Shown: in pieces, positions 17,421 to 27,625 of the stretch | Numbering within the stretch: position 1 is the stretch's first letter | How the letters are laid out: every line of letters starts with the position of its first letter | Origin: Pseudarthrobacter sp. | Lineage (GTDB): Bacteria; Actinomycetota; Actinomycetes; Actinomycetales; Micrococcaceae | Assembly: GCA_031178005.1 (NCBI GenBank) | Contig: JAPSJV010000012.1 | Span: 1-64,000, forward strand | DNA length: 64,000 nucleotides | Reading direction: 5' to 3' | Translations under genes and position numbers: made by a program | Notes under the pieces: model-generated | What the model saw: only the letters and a program-made list of their open reading frames with translations | The model's database searches: none | Told to the model about the DNA's origin: nothing

Positions 17421-18116
17421 ATGTCCCACATCCTGTTACTGACGAACAGCACCGGCTCTTCGGTTGATATCCTGCCTGCCCTTGAGTTGCTGAACCACCG
17501 GGTGCACATCCTTGCCGCCGAGCCCACGGCATTGCTGGAAACCGATCCCTGCGACATCGTCCTTCTTGACGCCCGCAAGGACCTGGTAGGAGCACGCTCA
17601 CTCACCCAGCTCCTGAAGGCCACAGGGCTCAGCGCCCCGTTGGTCCTCATCCTTACCGAGGGTGGCATGGCTGCGGTTTCCTCGGCCTGGGCAGTGGACG
17701 ATATCGTCCTTGATTCAGCCGGCCCCGCCGAAGTCGAGGCCCGGATCCGGCTGTCGATTGCGCGTGCGGTCCCCGAAGCCGACGAGGCACCGTCGGAGAT
17801 CCGCGCCGCCGGCGTTGTGATTGACGAAGCCAGCTACACAGCCCGGGTCAACGGCACACCGTTGAACCTGACGTTCAAGGAATTCGAACTCCTCAAGTAC
17901 CTGGCCCAGCACCCCGGCCGGGTCTTCACCCGCCAGCAGCTGCTCACCGAGGTCTGGGGCTACGACTACTACGGCGGCACCCGCACGGTTGACGTCCACG
18001 TGCGGCGCCTCCGGGCCAAGCTCGGCGCAGACCATGAAAACCTGATCAGCACCGTCAGGAATGTAGGCTACCGGTTGACCTTGGTAAGGCAGCACGAAGA
18101 ACTCACTGAAGCCTGA
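17421..18116 (+). CDS. glnR: GlnR-type winged-helix regulator (nitrogen metabolism), atypical receiver
   Basis: A 231-residue OmpR-like regulator. The receiver domain lacks the usual N-terminal acidic pair (LLLTNSTGS instead) but keeps the aspartate in IVLLDARKD, which is characteristic of orphan, phosphorylation-independent GlnR proteins. The C-terminal winged helix is intact ([37 protein letters not shown]). The ATG at 17421 has GGAGGA 4 nt upstream. The neighbour is mycothiol synthase, the same order as Rv0818/Rv0819 of Mycobacterium tuberculosis. No kinase is nearby. Confidence 0.85.
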   Translation: MSHILLLTNSTGSSVDILPALELLNHRVHILAAEPTALLETDPCDIVLLDARKDLVGARSLTQLLKATGLSAPLVLILTEGGMAAVSSAWAVDDIVLDSAGPAEVEARIRLSIARAVPEADEAPSEIRAAGVVIDEASYTARVNGTPLNLTFKEFELLKYLAQHPGRVFTRQQLLTEVWGYDYYGGTRTVDVHVRRLRAKLGADHENLISTVRNVGYRLTLVRQHEELTEA

Positions 18117-18174
18117 GCGGTTTCCGTGGCCCAATCGCAGGCTGGAACGCCCGGCCTGCGTATAGCCTTGGCCT

Positions 18175-19185
18175 ATGAGTCCCGCACATCCGGAATCCTG
18201 GCCAGTCCTGTCCATTAACGGTGGACTGGACACGCCACGGCTGCACGACGTCCGCGACCTCCTGGCCGCCGCCGAAGAGTCTGATGGCAATCCCCCGCTG
18301 TCCGAACAGACCGTCATCACGCTGAACACCGCCCCGCCCGGTTCCACAACGGTCCGTTCGCTGCTCCTGTACGCCCCTGAGCACGAGGACAGCGCCGGGC
18401 GGCAGGACGAGGCAAGCGGGCCTGACCTGGCGGGTGCCGCCGTCGTTGTTGAAGAAGCCGATGGAACAGGCACACTGGAAGTTGCCATCCACCCCAGTTA
18501 CCGGAACCTGGGTGCGGCTGATCGGTTGATCGGTGAACTGCAGCAGGTCCGCGGGTTCTCCGGGCTGCAGGCGTGGGCGCACGGCAGTCACGGCGCCGCC
18601 GCCGAACTGGCGGCCCGTTACGGGTTCGGTCCGGTCCGGGAACTCTGGAAGATGCGCCTGACCGACGGTACGGCAGGACTGCCCGACGTCGGCCTGCCGG
18701 ACAGCGTGGTCCTGCGCACCTTTGTGCCTGGACAGGATGAGGATGCCTGGCTGGCGGCGAACAGCGCTGCCTTTGCGCACCACCCCGAACAAGGTTCCAT
18801 GACCCGGGCGGACCTCGAAGCCCGCATGGCCGAAGACTGGTTCGATCCGGAGGGCTTCCTTCTGGCCGAAGACGCCTCAGGCCGGCTGCTGGGATTCCAC
18901 TGGACCAAAATCCACCCGTCCCACGGCGGACATCCTCCAGTAGGCGAGGTCTACGTCGTCGGCGTCACGCCTGAGGCGCAAGGCCTCGGACTGGGCAAGG
19001 CGTTGACGATCGCCGGCATCAGGTACCTTCAGCAGCAACGGCTCCAGGCGATCATGCTCTATGTGGATGCAGACAACACTGCCGCCGTCTCCCTATACCG
19101 GAAACTGGGCTTCACCCGATGGGACATGGACGTTCTTTACGGACCGCTGGCAGAGAACCGGCAGGCTGCCGGCGCGTCCACGTAA
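18175..19185 (+). CDS. mshD: Mycothiol synthase (acetyl-CoA:Cys-GlcN-Ins acetyltransferase)
   Basis: Catalyses the last step of mycothiol biosynthesis, the actinobacterial low-molecular-weight thiol. The 336-residue protein has two GNAT domains. The N-terminal one (about 80-150) has AIHPSYRNLGAADRLIGEL. The catalytic C-terminal one has VVGVTPEAQGLGLGKALT and the closing LYVDADNTAAVSLYRKLGF. Length and tandem-domain layout match MshD, and the glnR neighbour is conserved in Actinobacteria. Confidence 0.93.
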   Translation: MSPAHPESWPVLSINGGLDTPRLHDVRDLLAAAEESDGNPPLSEQTVITLNTAPPGSTTVRSLLLYAPEHEDSAGRQDEASGPDLAGAAVVVEEADGTGTLEVAIHPSYRNLGAADRLIGELQQVRGFSGLQAWAHGSHGAAAELAARYGFGPVRELWKMRLTDGTAGLPDVGLPDSVVLRTFVPGQDEDAWLAANSAAFAHHPEQGSMTRADLEARMAEDWFDPEGFLLAEDASGRLLGFHWTKIHPSHGGHPPVGEVYVVGVTPEAQGLGLGKALTIAGIRYLQQQRLQAIMLYVDADNTAAVSLYRKLGFTRWDMDVLYGPLAENRQAAGAST

Positions 19186-19310
19186 CGAACCGTACAATGC
19201 GGCACGGCCTGCCATTTCCGTCGGATTCGGCGCTCCGAATGATTGTAAGGTTGAAGCAGATTCGCGCCGGCTGAGGCCAGCACCAGCCAGTGCCACCAGA
19301 AGGAGAACCA

Positions 19311-21560
19311 ATGCAACCTGATACCGCCGATGCAGCGACGACCGAGGTCGTAGCCGCTCCCGCCCGGGCACGTTTTGGCTCCTCTGAAGTCCCGGCCTCC
19401 CGCGCAACGCAGGACCGGATCGACATTCCCGAGTTCGCACCCAACCTGGAGCCCGAGGGCGACATCCGTCCGGACCGGTTCCTGGACCGTGAGCTGAGCT
19501 GGCTGTCCTTTAACGCCCGCGTTCTGGAGCTGGCGGAGGACCCCACGCTGCACCTGCTGGAGCGGGTGAATTTCCTCTCCATTTTTGCCTCCAACCTTGA
19601 CGAGTTCTTTATGGTCCGGGTGGCGGGCCTCAAGCGGCGGATCGCCACCGGCCTGGCAGTCCCCTCTCCGGCCGGACTCAGCCCCGTCGAGGTCCTCGAA
19701 GAGATCAGCGAAGAGGCCCACCGCCTGCAGGAACGCCATGCCCAGGTGTTCTCCGAGCAGATCCGACCGGCGCTGGCCTACGAGCACATCCACCTCATGC
19801 ACTGGGACGAACTCGACGACGCCGCCAAGCAGCGGCTGAGCGAAATGTTCGCCGAAAAGGTCTTCCCGATCCTGACGCCGCTCGCCGTCGATCCCGCACA
19901 CCCGTTCCCGTACATCTCCGGACTGTCGCTGAACCTGGCAGTGGTCGTCCGAAACCCCGTCAGTGACAAGGAACTCTTCGCCCGCCTTAAGGTCCCGGAC
20001 CAGCTGCCCCGGCTCATCTCCATCGACGGGCCCCGCGCCGGTGCCGTCGCAGGCCGGGTGGCCCGCTTCATCGCCCTCGAAGAAGTTATTGCCGTCCATC
20101 TGGACAAGCTGTTCGCGGGCATGGAAGTCCTGGAACACCACACCTTCCGCGTCACCCGCAATGAGGATGTCGAGGTCGAAGAGGACGACGCCGAGAACCT
20201 GCTGCAAGCGCTGGAAAAGGAGCTGCTGCGCCGCCGGTTCGGCCCGCCGGTCCGGCTCGAGGTCACCAACGACATTAACCCGAACATCCTTGCGCTCCTC
20301 ATCCGGGAACTCGGCGTTGAAGAGTCCGAGGTCTATTCCGTTCCGGCCCCCCTGGACCTGCGTGGATTGTCGGTGATTGCCGGGATCGACCGGGGTGACC
20401 TGCACTACCCCAAGCAGGTTCCGCACACGTCACGGTTCCTCAATGAATCGGAGACGTCCAAGGCAGCCAACGTCTTCGCGGCAATGCGACGCCGGGACAT
20501 CCTGCTCCACCACCCCTACGATTCGTTCTCCACTTCGGTGCAGGCTTTCCTGGAACAGGCGGCTGCGGACCCCAAGGTCCAGGCCATCAAGCAGACCCTG
20601 TACCGCACGTCCGGCGACTCCCCCATCGTCGATGCCCTGATCGACGCCGCGGAAGCCGGCAAACAGGTTCTGGCGCTGGTGGAAATCAAGGCTCGTTTTG
20701 ATGAGCAGGCGAACATTTCCTGGGCACGCAAGCTGGAACAGGCAGGCGTGCATGTTGTGTACGGCATTGTGGGCCTCAAAACCCACTGCAAGCTTTCCCT
20801 GGTGGTCCGCCAGGAAGTAGACGGCCTCCGTCGCTACTGCCACATCGGCACCGGCAACTACCACCCGCGGACCGCACGGTACTACGAGGACCTGGGCCTT
20901 CTGACCGCGAACGAGCAGGTGGGCGAGGATCTGTCCAAGCTGTTCAACCAGCTCTCCGGCTACGCGCCCAAGTCCACCTTCAAGCGCCTGCTGGTGGCAC
21001 CGAGGTCCGTCCGTTCAGGGCTGATTGACCGGATCGAAACTGAAATCCGCAATGCCCGGGCGGGTCTCCCGGCCAGGGTCCAGATCAAGGTCAACTCCAT
21101 GGTCGATGAAGCCATCATCGATTCGCTCTACCGGGCCTCCCAGGCCGGCGTCCGTGTTGACGTTGTGGTCCGCGGCATCTGCTCGCTGCGCCCCGGGGTT
21201 CCGGGATTGAGTGAGAACATCACAGTCCGCTCCGTCCTGGGCCGGTTCCTTGAGCACTCCCGGGTGTTCGCTTTCGCCAACGCCGGTGATCCCGTTATCT
21301 ACATCGGCTCGGCCGATATGATGCACCGGAACCTGGACCGCCGCGTCGAGGCGCTCGTGCAGTTGTCCAACCCGGAGGACATCGCCTACGTGCAGGATCT
21401 CCTGGAACGGTACGTTGACCCGGCCACCTCCAGCTGGCACCTGGACAACGACGGCCACTGGATCCGGCACCACTTGGCCGAGGACGGGACCCCCCTGGGG
21501 GACATTCAGTCCTGGCTGCTGCGGTCCCGTTCACGCCAGCGGTCCCTGACCCGGCGCTAG
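19311..21560 (+). CDS. ppk: Polyphosphate kinase 1
   Basis: Makes inorganic polyphosphate from ATP at the membrane or cytoplasm. The 749-residue product is full length for PPK1: an N-terminal domain ([19 protein letters not shown]), a head domain, and two phospholipase-D-like C-domains. The autophosphorylated histidine is H492 in [12 protein letters not shown], and H511 begins [20 protein letters not shown]. The ATG at 19311 follows AGGAGAACCA. The MutT1-type gene starts 4 bp after the stop, so the two are coupled. Confidence 0.96.
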   Translation: MQPDTADAATTEVVAAPARARFGSSEVPASRATQDRIDIPEFAPNLEPEGDIRPDRFLDRELSWLSFNARVLELAEDPTLHLLERVNFLSIFASNLDEFFMVRVAGLKRRIATGLAVPSPAGLSPVEVLEEISEEAHRLQERHAQVFSEQIRPALAYEHIHLMHWDELDDAAKQRLSEMFAEKVFPILTPLAVDPAHPFPYISGLSLNLAVVVRNPVSDKELFARLKVPDQLPRLISIDGPRAGAVAGRVARFIALEEVIAVHLDKLFAGMEVLEHHTFRVTRNEDVEVEEDDAENLLQALEKELLRRRFGPPVRLEVTNDINPNILALLIRELGVEESEVYSVPAPLDLRGLSVIAGIDRGDLHYPKQVPHTSRFLNESETSKAANVFAAMRRRDILLHHPYDSFSTSVQAFLEQAAADPKVQAIKQTLYRTSGDSPIVDALIDAAEAGKQVLALVEIKARFDEQANISWARKLEQAGVHVVYGIVGLKTHCKLSLVVRQEVDGLRRYCHIGTGNYHPRTARYYEDLGLLTANEQVGEDLSKLFNQLSGYAPKSTFKRLLVAPRSVRSGLIDRIETEIRNARAGLPARVQIKVNSMVDEAIIDSLYRASQAGVRVDVVVRGICSLRPGVPGLSENITVRSVLGRFLEHSRVFAFANAGDPVIYIGSADMMHRNLDRRVEALVQLSNPEDIAYVQDLLERYVDPATSSWHLDNDGHWIRHHLAEDGTPLGDIQSWLLRSRSRQRSLTRR

Positions 21561-21564
21561 GATC

Positions 21565-22539
21565 ATGCACTTGGTCAGCGATAACCCGATAGCGGACCCT
21601 GCCGTGCTCCTGGACGACCCGGTCGCTGTTGTGGCTGCAGGCGCAATTCCATGGCGGGTGGTGAAAGACCGCCTTGAAGTGCTCCTGATCCACCGTCCGC
21701 GCTACGACGATTGGTCCTGGCCGAAGGGCAAGTTGGACCCGGGCGAGACGATCCCGGAATGCGCAGTGCGGGAGATCGAGGAAGAAATTGGTCTCCGCGC
21801 ACCACTGGGCATTCCGCTGCCCGCTATCCGTTACCGGGTGGCGTCTGGCCCCAAAATCGTCCATTACTGGGCCGTCAAAGTGGAAGGGGCGCTGATCCGC
21901 CCGGACGGCAAGGAAGTGGACGCCGTGAAATGGTGTTCGGCCGAAACCGCAGCAACCCTGCTGAGCAACCCGTCCGACGTCGAGCCTCTGCAGCACCTCA
22001 CGGCAGCCCACGAGCGCGGTGACCTGGCAACCTGGCCGCTCATCATCCTGCGGCACGCCAAGGCGAAACCCCGGTCTTCCTGGACGAAGGCGGAAGGCGA
22101 ACGTCCGCTGGCAGCCACCGGCATCCGCCAAGCCCAGGCGGTCAAGCGGCTGCTCCAGGCGTGGCGGCCCATGCGGGTGGTCACCAGCCCGTGGGTCCGC
22201 TGCATCGCCACTGTAGCTCCGTACGCCAAAGCGGTGGACGCAAAGGTCAAGCAGGTTGAGGCGCTGACGGAGCACCGCCATGCCCGGAGCCCGCGCAAGA
22301 CGGCTGCCGTAGTGGAAGCCTTGTTCGACAAACAAAGGCCTGTGGTCCTGTGCACGCACCGCCCGGCCCTCCCAACAGTGCTCAAACAGCTCAGCGGACA
22401 CATGCCGCCCCGCCTCCGCCCGCTTTTGCCGGATTCCGACCCTTACCTTGCGCCGGGCGAGATGGTCATCTGCCACGTGGCCATGGGTAAGAAGCCGCGG
22501 ATCGTGTCCGTGGAGCAGTTCAAGCCCTTCGACGACTGA
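21565..22539 (+). CDS. mutT1: NUDIX hydrolase fused to a histidine phosphatase domain (MutT1 type)
   Basis: A 324-residue two-domain enzyme. The N-terminal NUDIX domain has a full Nudix box at 55-77 (GKLDPGE then REIEEEIGL). The C-terminal histidine-phosphatase domain begins with LIILRHAKAKPRSS near residue 157. Mycobacterial MutT1 has the same fusion, sits next to ppk, and removes oxidised guanine nucleotides or diadenosine polyphosphates. The same role is inferred here. It is translationally coupled to ppk. Confidence 0.9.
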   Translation: MHLVSDNPIADPAVLLDDPVAVVAAGAIPWRVVKDRLEVLLIHRPRYDDWSWPKGKLDPGETIPECAVREIEEEIGLRAPLGIPLPAIRYRVASGPKIVHYWAVKVEGALIRPDGKEVDAVKWCSAETAATLLSNPSDVEPLQHLTAAHERGDLATWPLIILRHAKAKPRSSWTKAEGERPLAATGIRQAQAVKRLLQAWRPMRVVTSPWVRCIATVAPYAKAVDAKVKQVEALTEHRHARSPRKTAAVVEALFDKQRPVVLCTHRPALPTVLKQLSGHMPPRLRPLLPDSDPYLAPGEMVICHVAMGKKPRIVSVEQFKPFDD

Positions 22540-22558
22540 GGGTTGACCCCGCTTGGTT

Positions 22559-22586
22559 TGTATCAAATACTTGACACATTGATACA
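22559..22586 (+). promoter_or_regulatory. Candidate GntR/YtrA operator
   Basis: TGTATCAA at 22559-22566 is repeated in perfect inverse at 22579-22586 around a 12-bp centre that contains TTGACA. It lies 30 bp upstream of the membrane-protein gene, whose partner encodes a YtrA-type GntR repressor. The position fits autoregulation; this is an inference. Confidence 0.6.
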
Positions 22587-22615
22587 TAACTTGGTGCGGA
22601 GCCGTTGGGGGAAAC

Positions 22616-24316
22616 ATGGGCTTTCAGGATCTGCAGGCGGCGCTGAGCAGTGCCGGCCCCTTTGTCGTGTTGGGGCCGCTGCTTCTGGCCGCCGGTGTTT
22701 ATGCCCTGCTGCGCTGGGTCATCGTGGCACCCGGGGGCAAGGCAACACCTGAGTCGATCTCGCAGCACGCGCTCTGGATCGGGATCATGGGCTGGATGGG
22801 CAGCTCGCTGCAGGGGGTCGCGCGTGCCGGGGTGATTCGCGCGTCCGGGAATTTCCCGCACAGCCAGGAGAGTGCCCCGGAGATAGCCAACGCTCTGGCT
22901 TGGCCTGTCCTTGTTGTTCTGGCTATCCACACGGTCGGCCAACTCACGTACCCCCAGCCCAAGCGGGCTCGCCGGGTAGCCACACTTTCCGTACGGCGCA
23001 TCGCGGACTTCGTCCCTCGGCGGCTTGCCTGGACGACGCTCGGAATATTTATCGTTTCGGCTGTGGCGATCAGCTGGATCGCTACTTTGCCGGGTTACGA
23101 GGTTGTCCCGCCATCCCCTCTGCCGCCACCCCCGGCTCCGGGTGCCACGCCTGGCCCACAGCAGTACTACGATCTCATGGGTCGCGACGGGCGGATTCCC
23201 GGGTACCTGATGGCCATATACCTCGGTGGTGCGTTGCTGGTCCTGGCATTGGGCACGTGCGCAGCCCTGGCACTCATTGCAAGACGCAGGCAGCTGGAGA
23301 CCTTAGACGCGGCAGACAACGACCTGCTGCGGACCATCGCCATGAACAGGCTGCTTCGCACCGTGGCCACGGTAGCAAGCGGGCTCCTGGCCATCGCAGG
23401 AAGCTACTCCGGAGTGCCCGATCCTTCCCAGCCTCCGCCCAGCTCCTGGCTCAACTACCTGGGCATTGCCAATATGGCGATTCTGCTGGTGATGTGGGCC
23501 TGGCGTCCTCCCCGGCTCAGTTCCCTCTTGGAACGGCACCCGGACCGATCCCTGGCCGCCTCCCGTGAGGCCGCCCAGCCCGCAACGAAGCTGGTGGTTT
23601 CCATCGGTGCTGCACTGCCGCTGGTGGGAGTCGGGCTTCCCGTACTGGTTCTCCTGATATCTGGCGGCTACGTGCTGATGGCCCTGCCCCAGGCCCTGCT
23701 CGGGCTGATGGCCGGAGCAATCCTTCTCACCATTGCGGCCGGCGAGATCCTGCTGCAGAGAAACTACGGGAAGGCCGGCCTGGCCAAATCGCTGCCTCCC
23801 CAGCCTGTCAGCCCATCACTTTTCACGGTGGCAGCAGTGTCGGCTGCAGCCTTCCTCGCCATCCTGGCTGTGACCATCCAGGGAGACTTCACTGCGGGTG
23901 GACTATTGTATGGACCCGAGTACCGATGGGTGATTTCGGCGATCGCGGCTGCCGGGGTCGCCGTCCTGGCACTTGTGCCGCTGCTGCTGGTCCTGCACAG
24001 GAAAAACTGTGGCGGGAACGTATCCGGACTTGATGCGGCCCTGCGTGGAATCAGTATTTACCGGCTGGTCCGTACAGTCGCCGCCTTCTTCCTCGCCCAG
24101 GCAGGGCTCCTCCTGTCCACGGAGAGCTATGCCTGGCGCTGGATCTTCGGACTGGGCAATCCCCTTGCACCCACCGAGGCCTATCTGTCCTGGAGCCCCG
24201 CACAGCTGACCGGGGCAATCCTGTGCGCCGCGTCAGTGGTGGTGGTTGTCATCCCCGTCCGCTCATTCATGGGCCGCCCCCAAGCCTCTCCGGCCAAAGT
24301 GGCGGAGTTGCGCTGA
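22616..24316 (+). CDS. Large multi-pass membrane protein of unknown function, coupled to a GntR regulator
   Basis: A 566-residue protein with about 12-14 hydrophobic helices and a proline-rich extracytoplasmic loop at about 163-182. I do not recognise a transporter or enzyme family: no Walker, EAA or MFS motifs are visible. The ATG is preceded by GGGGGAAAC. Its stop shares a base with the start of the GntR-type gene (TGATG). YtrA-type regulators usually control membrane transport genes in the same operon, so an export or envelope role is plausible. Confidence 0.75.
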   Translation: MGFQDLQAALSSAGPFVVLGPLLLAAGVYALLRWVIVAPGGKATPESISQHALWIGIMGWMGSSLQGVARAGVIRASGNFPHSQESAPEIANALAWPVLVVLAIHTVGQLTYPQPKRARRVATLSVRRIADFVPRRLAWTTLGIFIVSAVAISWIATLPGYEVVPPSPLPPPPAPGATPGPQQYYDLMGRDGRIPGYLMAIYLGGALLVLALGTCAALALIARRRQLETLDAADNDLLRTIAMNRLLRTVATVASGLLAIAGSYSGVPDPSQPPPSSWLNYLGIANMAILLVMWAWRPPRLSSLLERHPDRSLAASREAAQPATKLVVSIGAALPLVGVGLPVLVLLISGGYVLMALPQALLGLMAGAILLTIAAGEILLQRNYGKAGLAKSLPPQPVSPSLFTVAAVSAAAFLAILAVTIQGDFTAGGLLYGPEYRWVISAIAAAGVAVLALVPLLLVLHRKNCGGNVSGLDAALRGISIYRLVRTVAAFFLAQAGLLLSTESYAWRWIFGLGNPLAPTEAYLSWSPAQLTGAILCAASVVVVVIPVRSFMGRPQASPAKVAELR

Positions 24317-24726
24317 TGGATCCCTTGTTGTCCGTTGACCTGACAGCGGCCACTCCCCCCTATGAACAGATCCGGTCACAGATCAGTGCGCTGATTGCCA
24401 CGGGTGCGCTCGCCCCGGGAAGCCGCCTGCCTACCGTCCGCAGCTTGGCGGCCGACCTTGGCCTGGCCACCGGCACTGTGGCCCGCGCCTACAAAGAGCT
24501 GGAAGCGGCCGGACAGATCCAATCGCGGCGCCGTTCCGGGACAGTAGTCGCCCACAGCATCGACGGCGGTGGTGAGCAGGTGCCCAGGGCGACAGTGCCA
24601 CTGCAGGTGACTGGCGCCGTCGACCTTTTGATCTCGGCCGGTCGTGAAGCGCACCTGAGCGATGAACTTCTCCTGGACTTGCTGCGCAGCCAGCTGCGCA
24701 GGACGGACAGTTCCGGAAAGCCGTAG
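24316..24726 (+). CDS. GntR-family regulator, short YtrA type
   Basis: A 136-residue regulator consisting of a winged helix-turn-helix (about 15-82, PPYEQIRSQISALIATG, RLPTVRSLAADLGLATGTVA) and a short dimerising tail. It has no FadR/HutC effector domain, which defines the YtrA subfamily. It is co-translated with the upstream membrane protein. The inverted repeat at 22559-22586 is the likely operator. The thyA start follows 9 bp later, so read-through into folate genes is possible. Confidence 0.88.
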   Translation: MDPLLSVDLTAATPPYEQIRSQISALIATGALAPGSRLPTVRSLAADLGLATGTVARAYKELEAAGQIQSRRRSGTVVAHSIDGGGEQVPRATVPLQVTGAVDLLISAGREAHLSDELLLDLLRSQLRRTDSSGKP

Positions 24727-24735
24727 ACTTTAGCC

Positions 24736-25539
24736 GTGACTATCCCAACCCCGTATGAAGATCTGTTGCGCGACGTCCTGGCCAACGGAACCCATAAATC
24801 GGACCGTACCGGCACCGGGACCACCAGTGTCTTCGGCCGGCAGCTGCGGTTCGACCTGTCCCGGAGCTTCCCACTGATCACCACCAAGCGTGTGCACTTC
24901 AAGTCCGTGGCAGTGGAGCTCCTGTGGTTCCTGCGCGGTGACTCGAATGTGTTGTGGATGCAGGATCAGGGTGTGACCATCTGGAATGAATGGGCTGACG
25001 CTGAAGGTGAGCTTGGCCCGGTCTATGGGGTGCAGTGGCGCAGTTGGCCGACTCCCGACGGCGGACACATCGACCAGATTGCCGAACTGGTGGAGAACCT
25101 TAAGGCCAATCCGGATTCCCGCCGTCACATCGTGTCGGCCTGGAACGTTTCCGAGCTCAAGGACATGGCCCTGCCGCCGTGCCACGCGTTCTTCCAGTTC
25201 TACGTGGCGGACGGCAAACTGTCATGCCAGCTCTACCAGCGTTCGGCGGACATGTTCCTGGGCGTACCTTTCAACATTGCCTCTTACGCCTTGCTCACCC
25301 GCATGGTCGCGCAGCAGACCGGGCTGGAGCCAGGCGAATTCGTCTGGACCGGCGGCGACGTCCACATCTACGACAACCACGTGGACCAGGTCCTCAAACA
25401 GCTGGAGCGGGATCCCTACGAATACCCGCAGCTGGAGATAACCCGGAAGGCCGGCTCCATCTTCGACTACACGCTGGATGACTTCAATGTGGTCAACTAC
25501 CAGCACCACCCCACTATCAAGGCGCCGATCGCGGTATGA
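24736..25539 (+). CDS. thyA: Thymidylate synthase
   Basis: Converts dUMP to dTMP with methylene-tetrahydrofolate. The 267-residue product is the standard ThyA length. The nucleophile is C149 in [13 protein letters not shown], and the dUMP-binding stretch [20 protein letters not shown] follows. The start codon is a GTG following TTTAGCC. It overlaps the dihydrofolate reductase gene by 4 bp, the usual pairing because ThyA consumes reduced folate that DHFR regenerates. Confidence 0.97.
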   Translation: MTIPTPYEDLLRDVLANGTHKSDRTGTGTTSVFGRQLRFDLSRSFPLITTKRVHFKSVAVELLWFLRGDSNVLWMQDQGVTIWNEWADAEGELGPVYGVQWRSWPTPDGGHIDQIAELVENLKANPDSRRHIVSAWNVSELKDMALPPCHAFFQFYVADGKLSCQLYQRSADMFLGVPFNIASYALLTRMVAQQTGLEPGEFVWTGGDVHIYDNHVDQVLKQLERDPYEYPQLEITRKAGSIFDYTLDDFNVVNYQHHPTIKAPIAV

Positions 25540-26105
25540 GCAACCCAACAGATTTCACCGAAAACCTCGCTGGCTCCATCACCGGCGTAGCCATGATCTG
25601 GGCCCAGACCCCGGCAGGAGTCATCGGGATGGAGGGTGACATGCCGTGGCACCTTCCCGAGGACCTGAAGCACTTCACCCTGCTGACACAGGGCCATCCC
25701 GTGCTGATGGGCCGCAAGACCTGGCTCTCTTTCCCGGATAAGTACCGGCCCCTGCCCAACCGCACCAACATTGTGATTACCCGGAACCCGGACTGGGCCA
25801 GTGAACCCGAGGCGGATGGCGCCGTCGTGGTTGGTTCGCTCGATGAGGCTCTCATCGAGTCCCGCTTCGCCGAAGGAAACGGGACGGTCTGGATCCTTGG
25901 CGGCGGCGAGGTCTTCCGGCAGGCCATGCCGCTGGCGGACACCGCCGTGGTCACGACCATTGATGTCGATGCCGACGGCGACACCTACGCTCCGGAGTTC
26001 GACGCCGGATGGACGGCCACTGCCGCCGTACCGGCCGACGGCTGGCTCACCGGAGCGAACGGCACCCGCTACAAATTCACCCACTGGACCAGGACCGAAG
26101 GCTGA
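25536..26105 (+). CDS. folA: Dihydrofolate reductase
   Basis: Reduces dihydrofolate to tetrahydrofolate. The 189-residue protein has the substrate-site motif [20 protein letters not shown] (about 28-47), [11 protein letters not shown], and [18 protein letters not shown] for NADPH binding. The N-terminus (1-20) is extended relative to E. coli DHFR. Its ATG overlaps the thyA stop. Confidence 0.95.
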   Translation: MSNPTDFTENLAGSITGVAMIWAQTPAGVIGMEGDMPWHLPEDLKHFTLLTQGHPVLMGRKTWLSFPDKYRPLPNRTNIVITRNPDWASEPEADGAVVVGSLDEALIESRFAEGNGTVWILGGGEVFRQAMPLADTAVVTTIDVDADGDTYAPEFDAGWTATAAVPADGWLTGANGTRYKFTHWTRTEG

Positions 26106-26106
26106 C

Positions 26107-26325
26107 GTGCTCAAGAAACCAGAAACCCTCTTTTTCCTGGGCTACATGCTGCTGCCTCTTCTGGCACTGCTGTCCGCGATCGTCGGACTGACCACCATTC
26201 TGGGTGGCAACAAGATTGTGGGCGCCATCATCCTGGTTGTTGTGACCCAGGTGTTCGCTTTCGGCGCCTTCTATGCCCTGCGGGCGCGGAAGGCTGCGTT
26301 GCTTCAGGAGAGCCTTAGCGAATAG
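26107..26325 (+). CDS. Small two-helix membrane protein downstream of folA
   Basis: A 72-residue protein with two hydrophobic helices (about 7-29 and 37-58) and a basic C-terminus (RARKAALLQ). It starts with GTG 1 bp after the folA stop and is therefore probably the last gene of the thyA-folA unit. No family is recognised. Confidence 0.65.
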   Translation: MLKKPETLFFLGYMLLPLLALLSAIVGLTTILGGNKIVGAIILVVVTQVFAFGAFYALRARKAALLQESLSE

Positions 26326-26400
26326 TCCCGGAGCAGGTCTGTGGCGACTGAGTGACGTAACCGACTGCGCTGTACCGGCTGCGAAGTCTAAACTGGACGA

Positions 26401-27543
26401 ATGACTACAGCAGCTACCCCTTCCGTCGGCCTGGTCGGATGGCGCGGCATGGTCGGTTCCGTCCTCATGCAGCGTATGCAGGACGAGGGCGACTTCGCCA
26501 ACATCAACCCGGTGTTCTTCTCTACTTCCAACGCGGGAGGTGCCGCGCCGTCACTCGCTGGTACAGCAGAAGGCAGCGCCGGCAAGCTCGAGGACGCGTT
26601 CGACGTCGACACCCTGGCGAAGCTGCCCATTATTGTCACCGCACAGGGCGGCGATTACACCAAGCAGGTCCACAGCGAGCTGCGTGGCCGCGGCTGGGAC
26701 GGCCTGTGGATCGATGCCGCATCCACCCTGCGCATGAACGACGATTCGATCATTGTGCTGGACCCCATCAACCGCGATGTCATCGACAAGGGCCTGGTCA
26801 ACGGCACCAAGGACTTCATCGGCGGCAACTGCACCGTCTCCTGCATGCTTATGGGCCTGGGCGGCCTGTTCAAGAACGGCCTGGTTGAGTGGGGCACCTC
26901 CATGACCTACCAGGCTGCCTCCGGCGGCGGCGCCCGGCACATGCGTGAGCTCCTCAGCCAGTTCGGAACACTGAACGCCGAGGTCAGCACTGAATTGGAC
27001 GACCCCGCCTCCGCCATCCTGGACATCGACCGCAAGGTCCTTGCCCACCAGCGCACCAACATCGACGCCACCCAGTTCGGCGTGCCGCTGGCCGGCTCAC
27101 TGATCCCCTGGATCGACGCGGACCTGGGCAACGGCCAGTCCAAGGAAGAGTGGAAGGCCGGCGTCGAGACCAACAAGATCCTAGGCACCTCTGCCGAAAA
27201 CCACGTCATCATGGACGGCCTGTGCATCCGGATCGGCGCCATGCGCTCGCACTCACAGGCGCTCACCCTCAAGCTCCGCGAGGATCTGTCCGTCACCGAG
27301 ATCGAGAAGCTCCTGGCGGACGACAACGAGTGGGCAAAGGTCATCCCCAACACCAAGGAAGATTCCATGGCCGGGCTGACTCCAGTGGCTGCTTCCGGCA
27401 CTCTGGACATCCCCGTAGGCCGCATCCGCAAGATGGAAATGGGCCCGAACTACATCAGCGCTTTCACCGTGGGCGACCAGCTCCTCTGGGGCGCAGCCGA
27501 ACCGCTGCGCCGTATGCTGAAAATCGCCACCGGCAACCTCTGA
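26401..27543 (+). CDS. asd: Aspartate-semialdehyde dehydrogenase, E. coli-type
   Basis: NADPH-dependent reduction of aspartyl phosphate in lysine, threonine, methionine and diaminopimelate synthesis. The 380-residue product has [14 protein letters not shown] (nucleotide-binding loop), the nucleophile C144 in [16 protein letters not shown] and the base histidine region [12 protein letters not shown]. These follow the proteobacterial (E. coli Asd) branch rather than the shorter actinobacterial lysC-linked enzyme. It stands alone, without lysC, and is followed by a palindromic element. Confidence 0.92.
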   Translation: MTTAATPSVGLVGWRGMVGSVLMQRMQDEGDFANINPVFFSTSNAGGAAPSLAGTAEGSAGKLEDAFDVDTLAKLPIIVTAQGGDYTKQVHSELRGRGWDGLWIDAASTLRMNDDSIIVLDPINRDVIDKGLVNGTKDFIGGNCTVSCMLMGLGGLFKNGLVEWGTSMTYQAASGGGARHMRELLSQFGTLNAEVSTELDDPASAILDIDRKVLAHQRTNIDATQFGVPLAGSLIPWIDADLGNGQSKEEWKAGVETNKILGTSAENHVIMDGLCIRIGAMRSHSQALTLKLREDLSVTEIEKLLADDNEWAKVIPNTKEDSMAGLTPVAASGTLDIPVGRIRKMEMGPNYISAFTVGDQLLWGAAEPLRRMLKIATGNL

Positions 27544-27559
27544 GCTGCGGACTGAAGAC

Positions 27560-27625
27560 ATAAGCGGCCCCTCCCCGCGATAGCGCTGCTGCCCAGCACC
27601 GTTATTGCGGGGGAGGGCCGCTTAT
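27560..27625. repeat. 66-bp near-perfect palindrome, copy A
   Basis: An almost uninterrupted palindrome: base i pairs with base 67-i over nearly its whole length, around the core TGCCCAGCACCG. It lies 3' of asd and reaches into the end of the convergent AbiEi/DUF559 gene, supplying its last 7 codons and the stop. Copy B at 28670-28735 is the same length with 52 of 66 identical bases, and several differences are compensatory (positions 2/65, 14/53 and 22/45). It may act as a terminator; it also looks like a dispersed structured repeat. Confidence 0.8.

Noticed and set aside
17320..17442. A 40-codon frame with two cysteines upstream of glnR
   Set aside because: No good ribosome binding site, and it overlaps the well-supported glnR start at 17421.
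22616..24316. Calling the 566-residue membrane protein an ABC permease because of its YtrA-type partner
   Set aside because: There is no ATPase gene and no ABC-2 or FtsX hallmark in the sequence.
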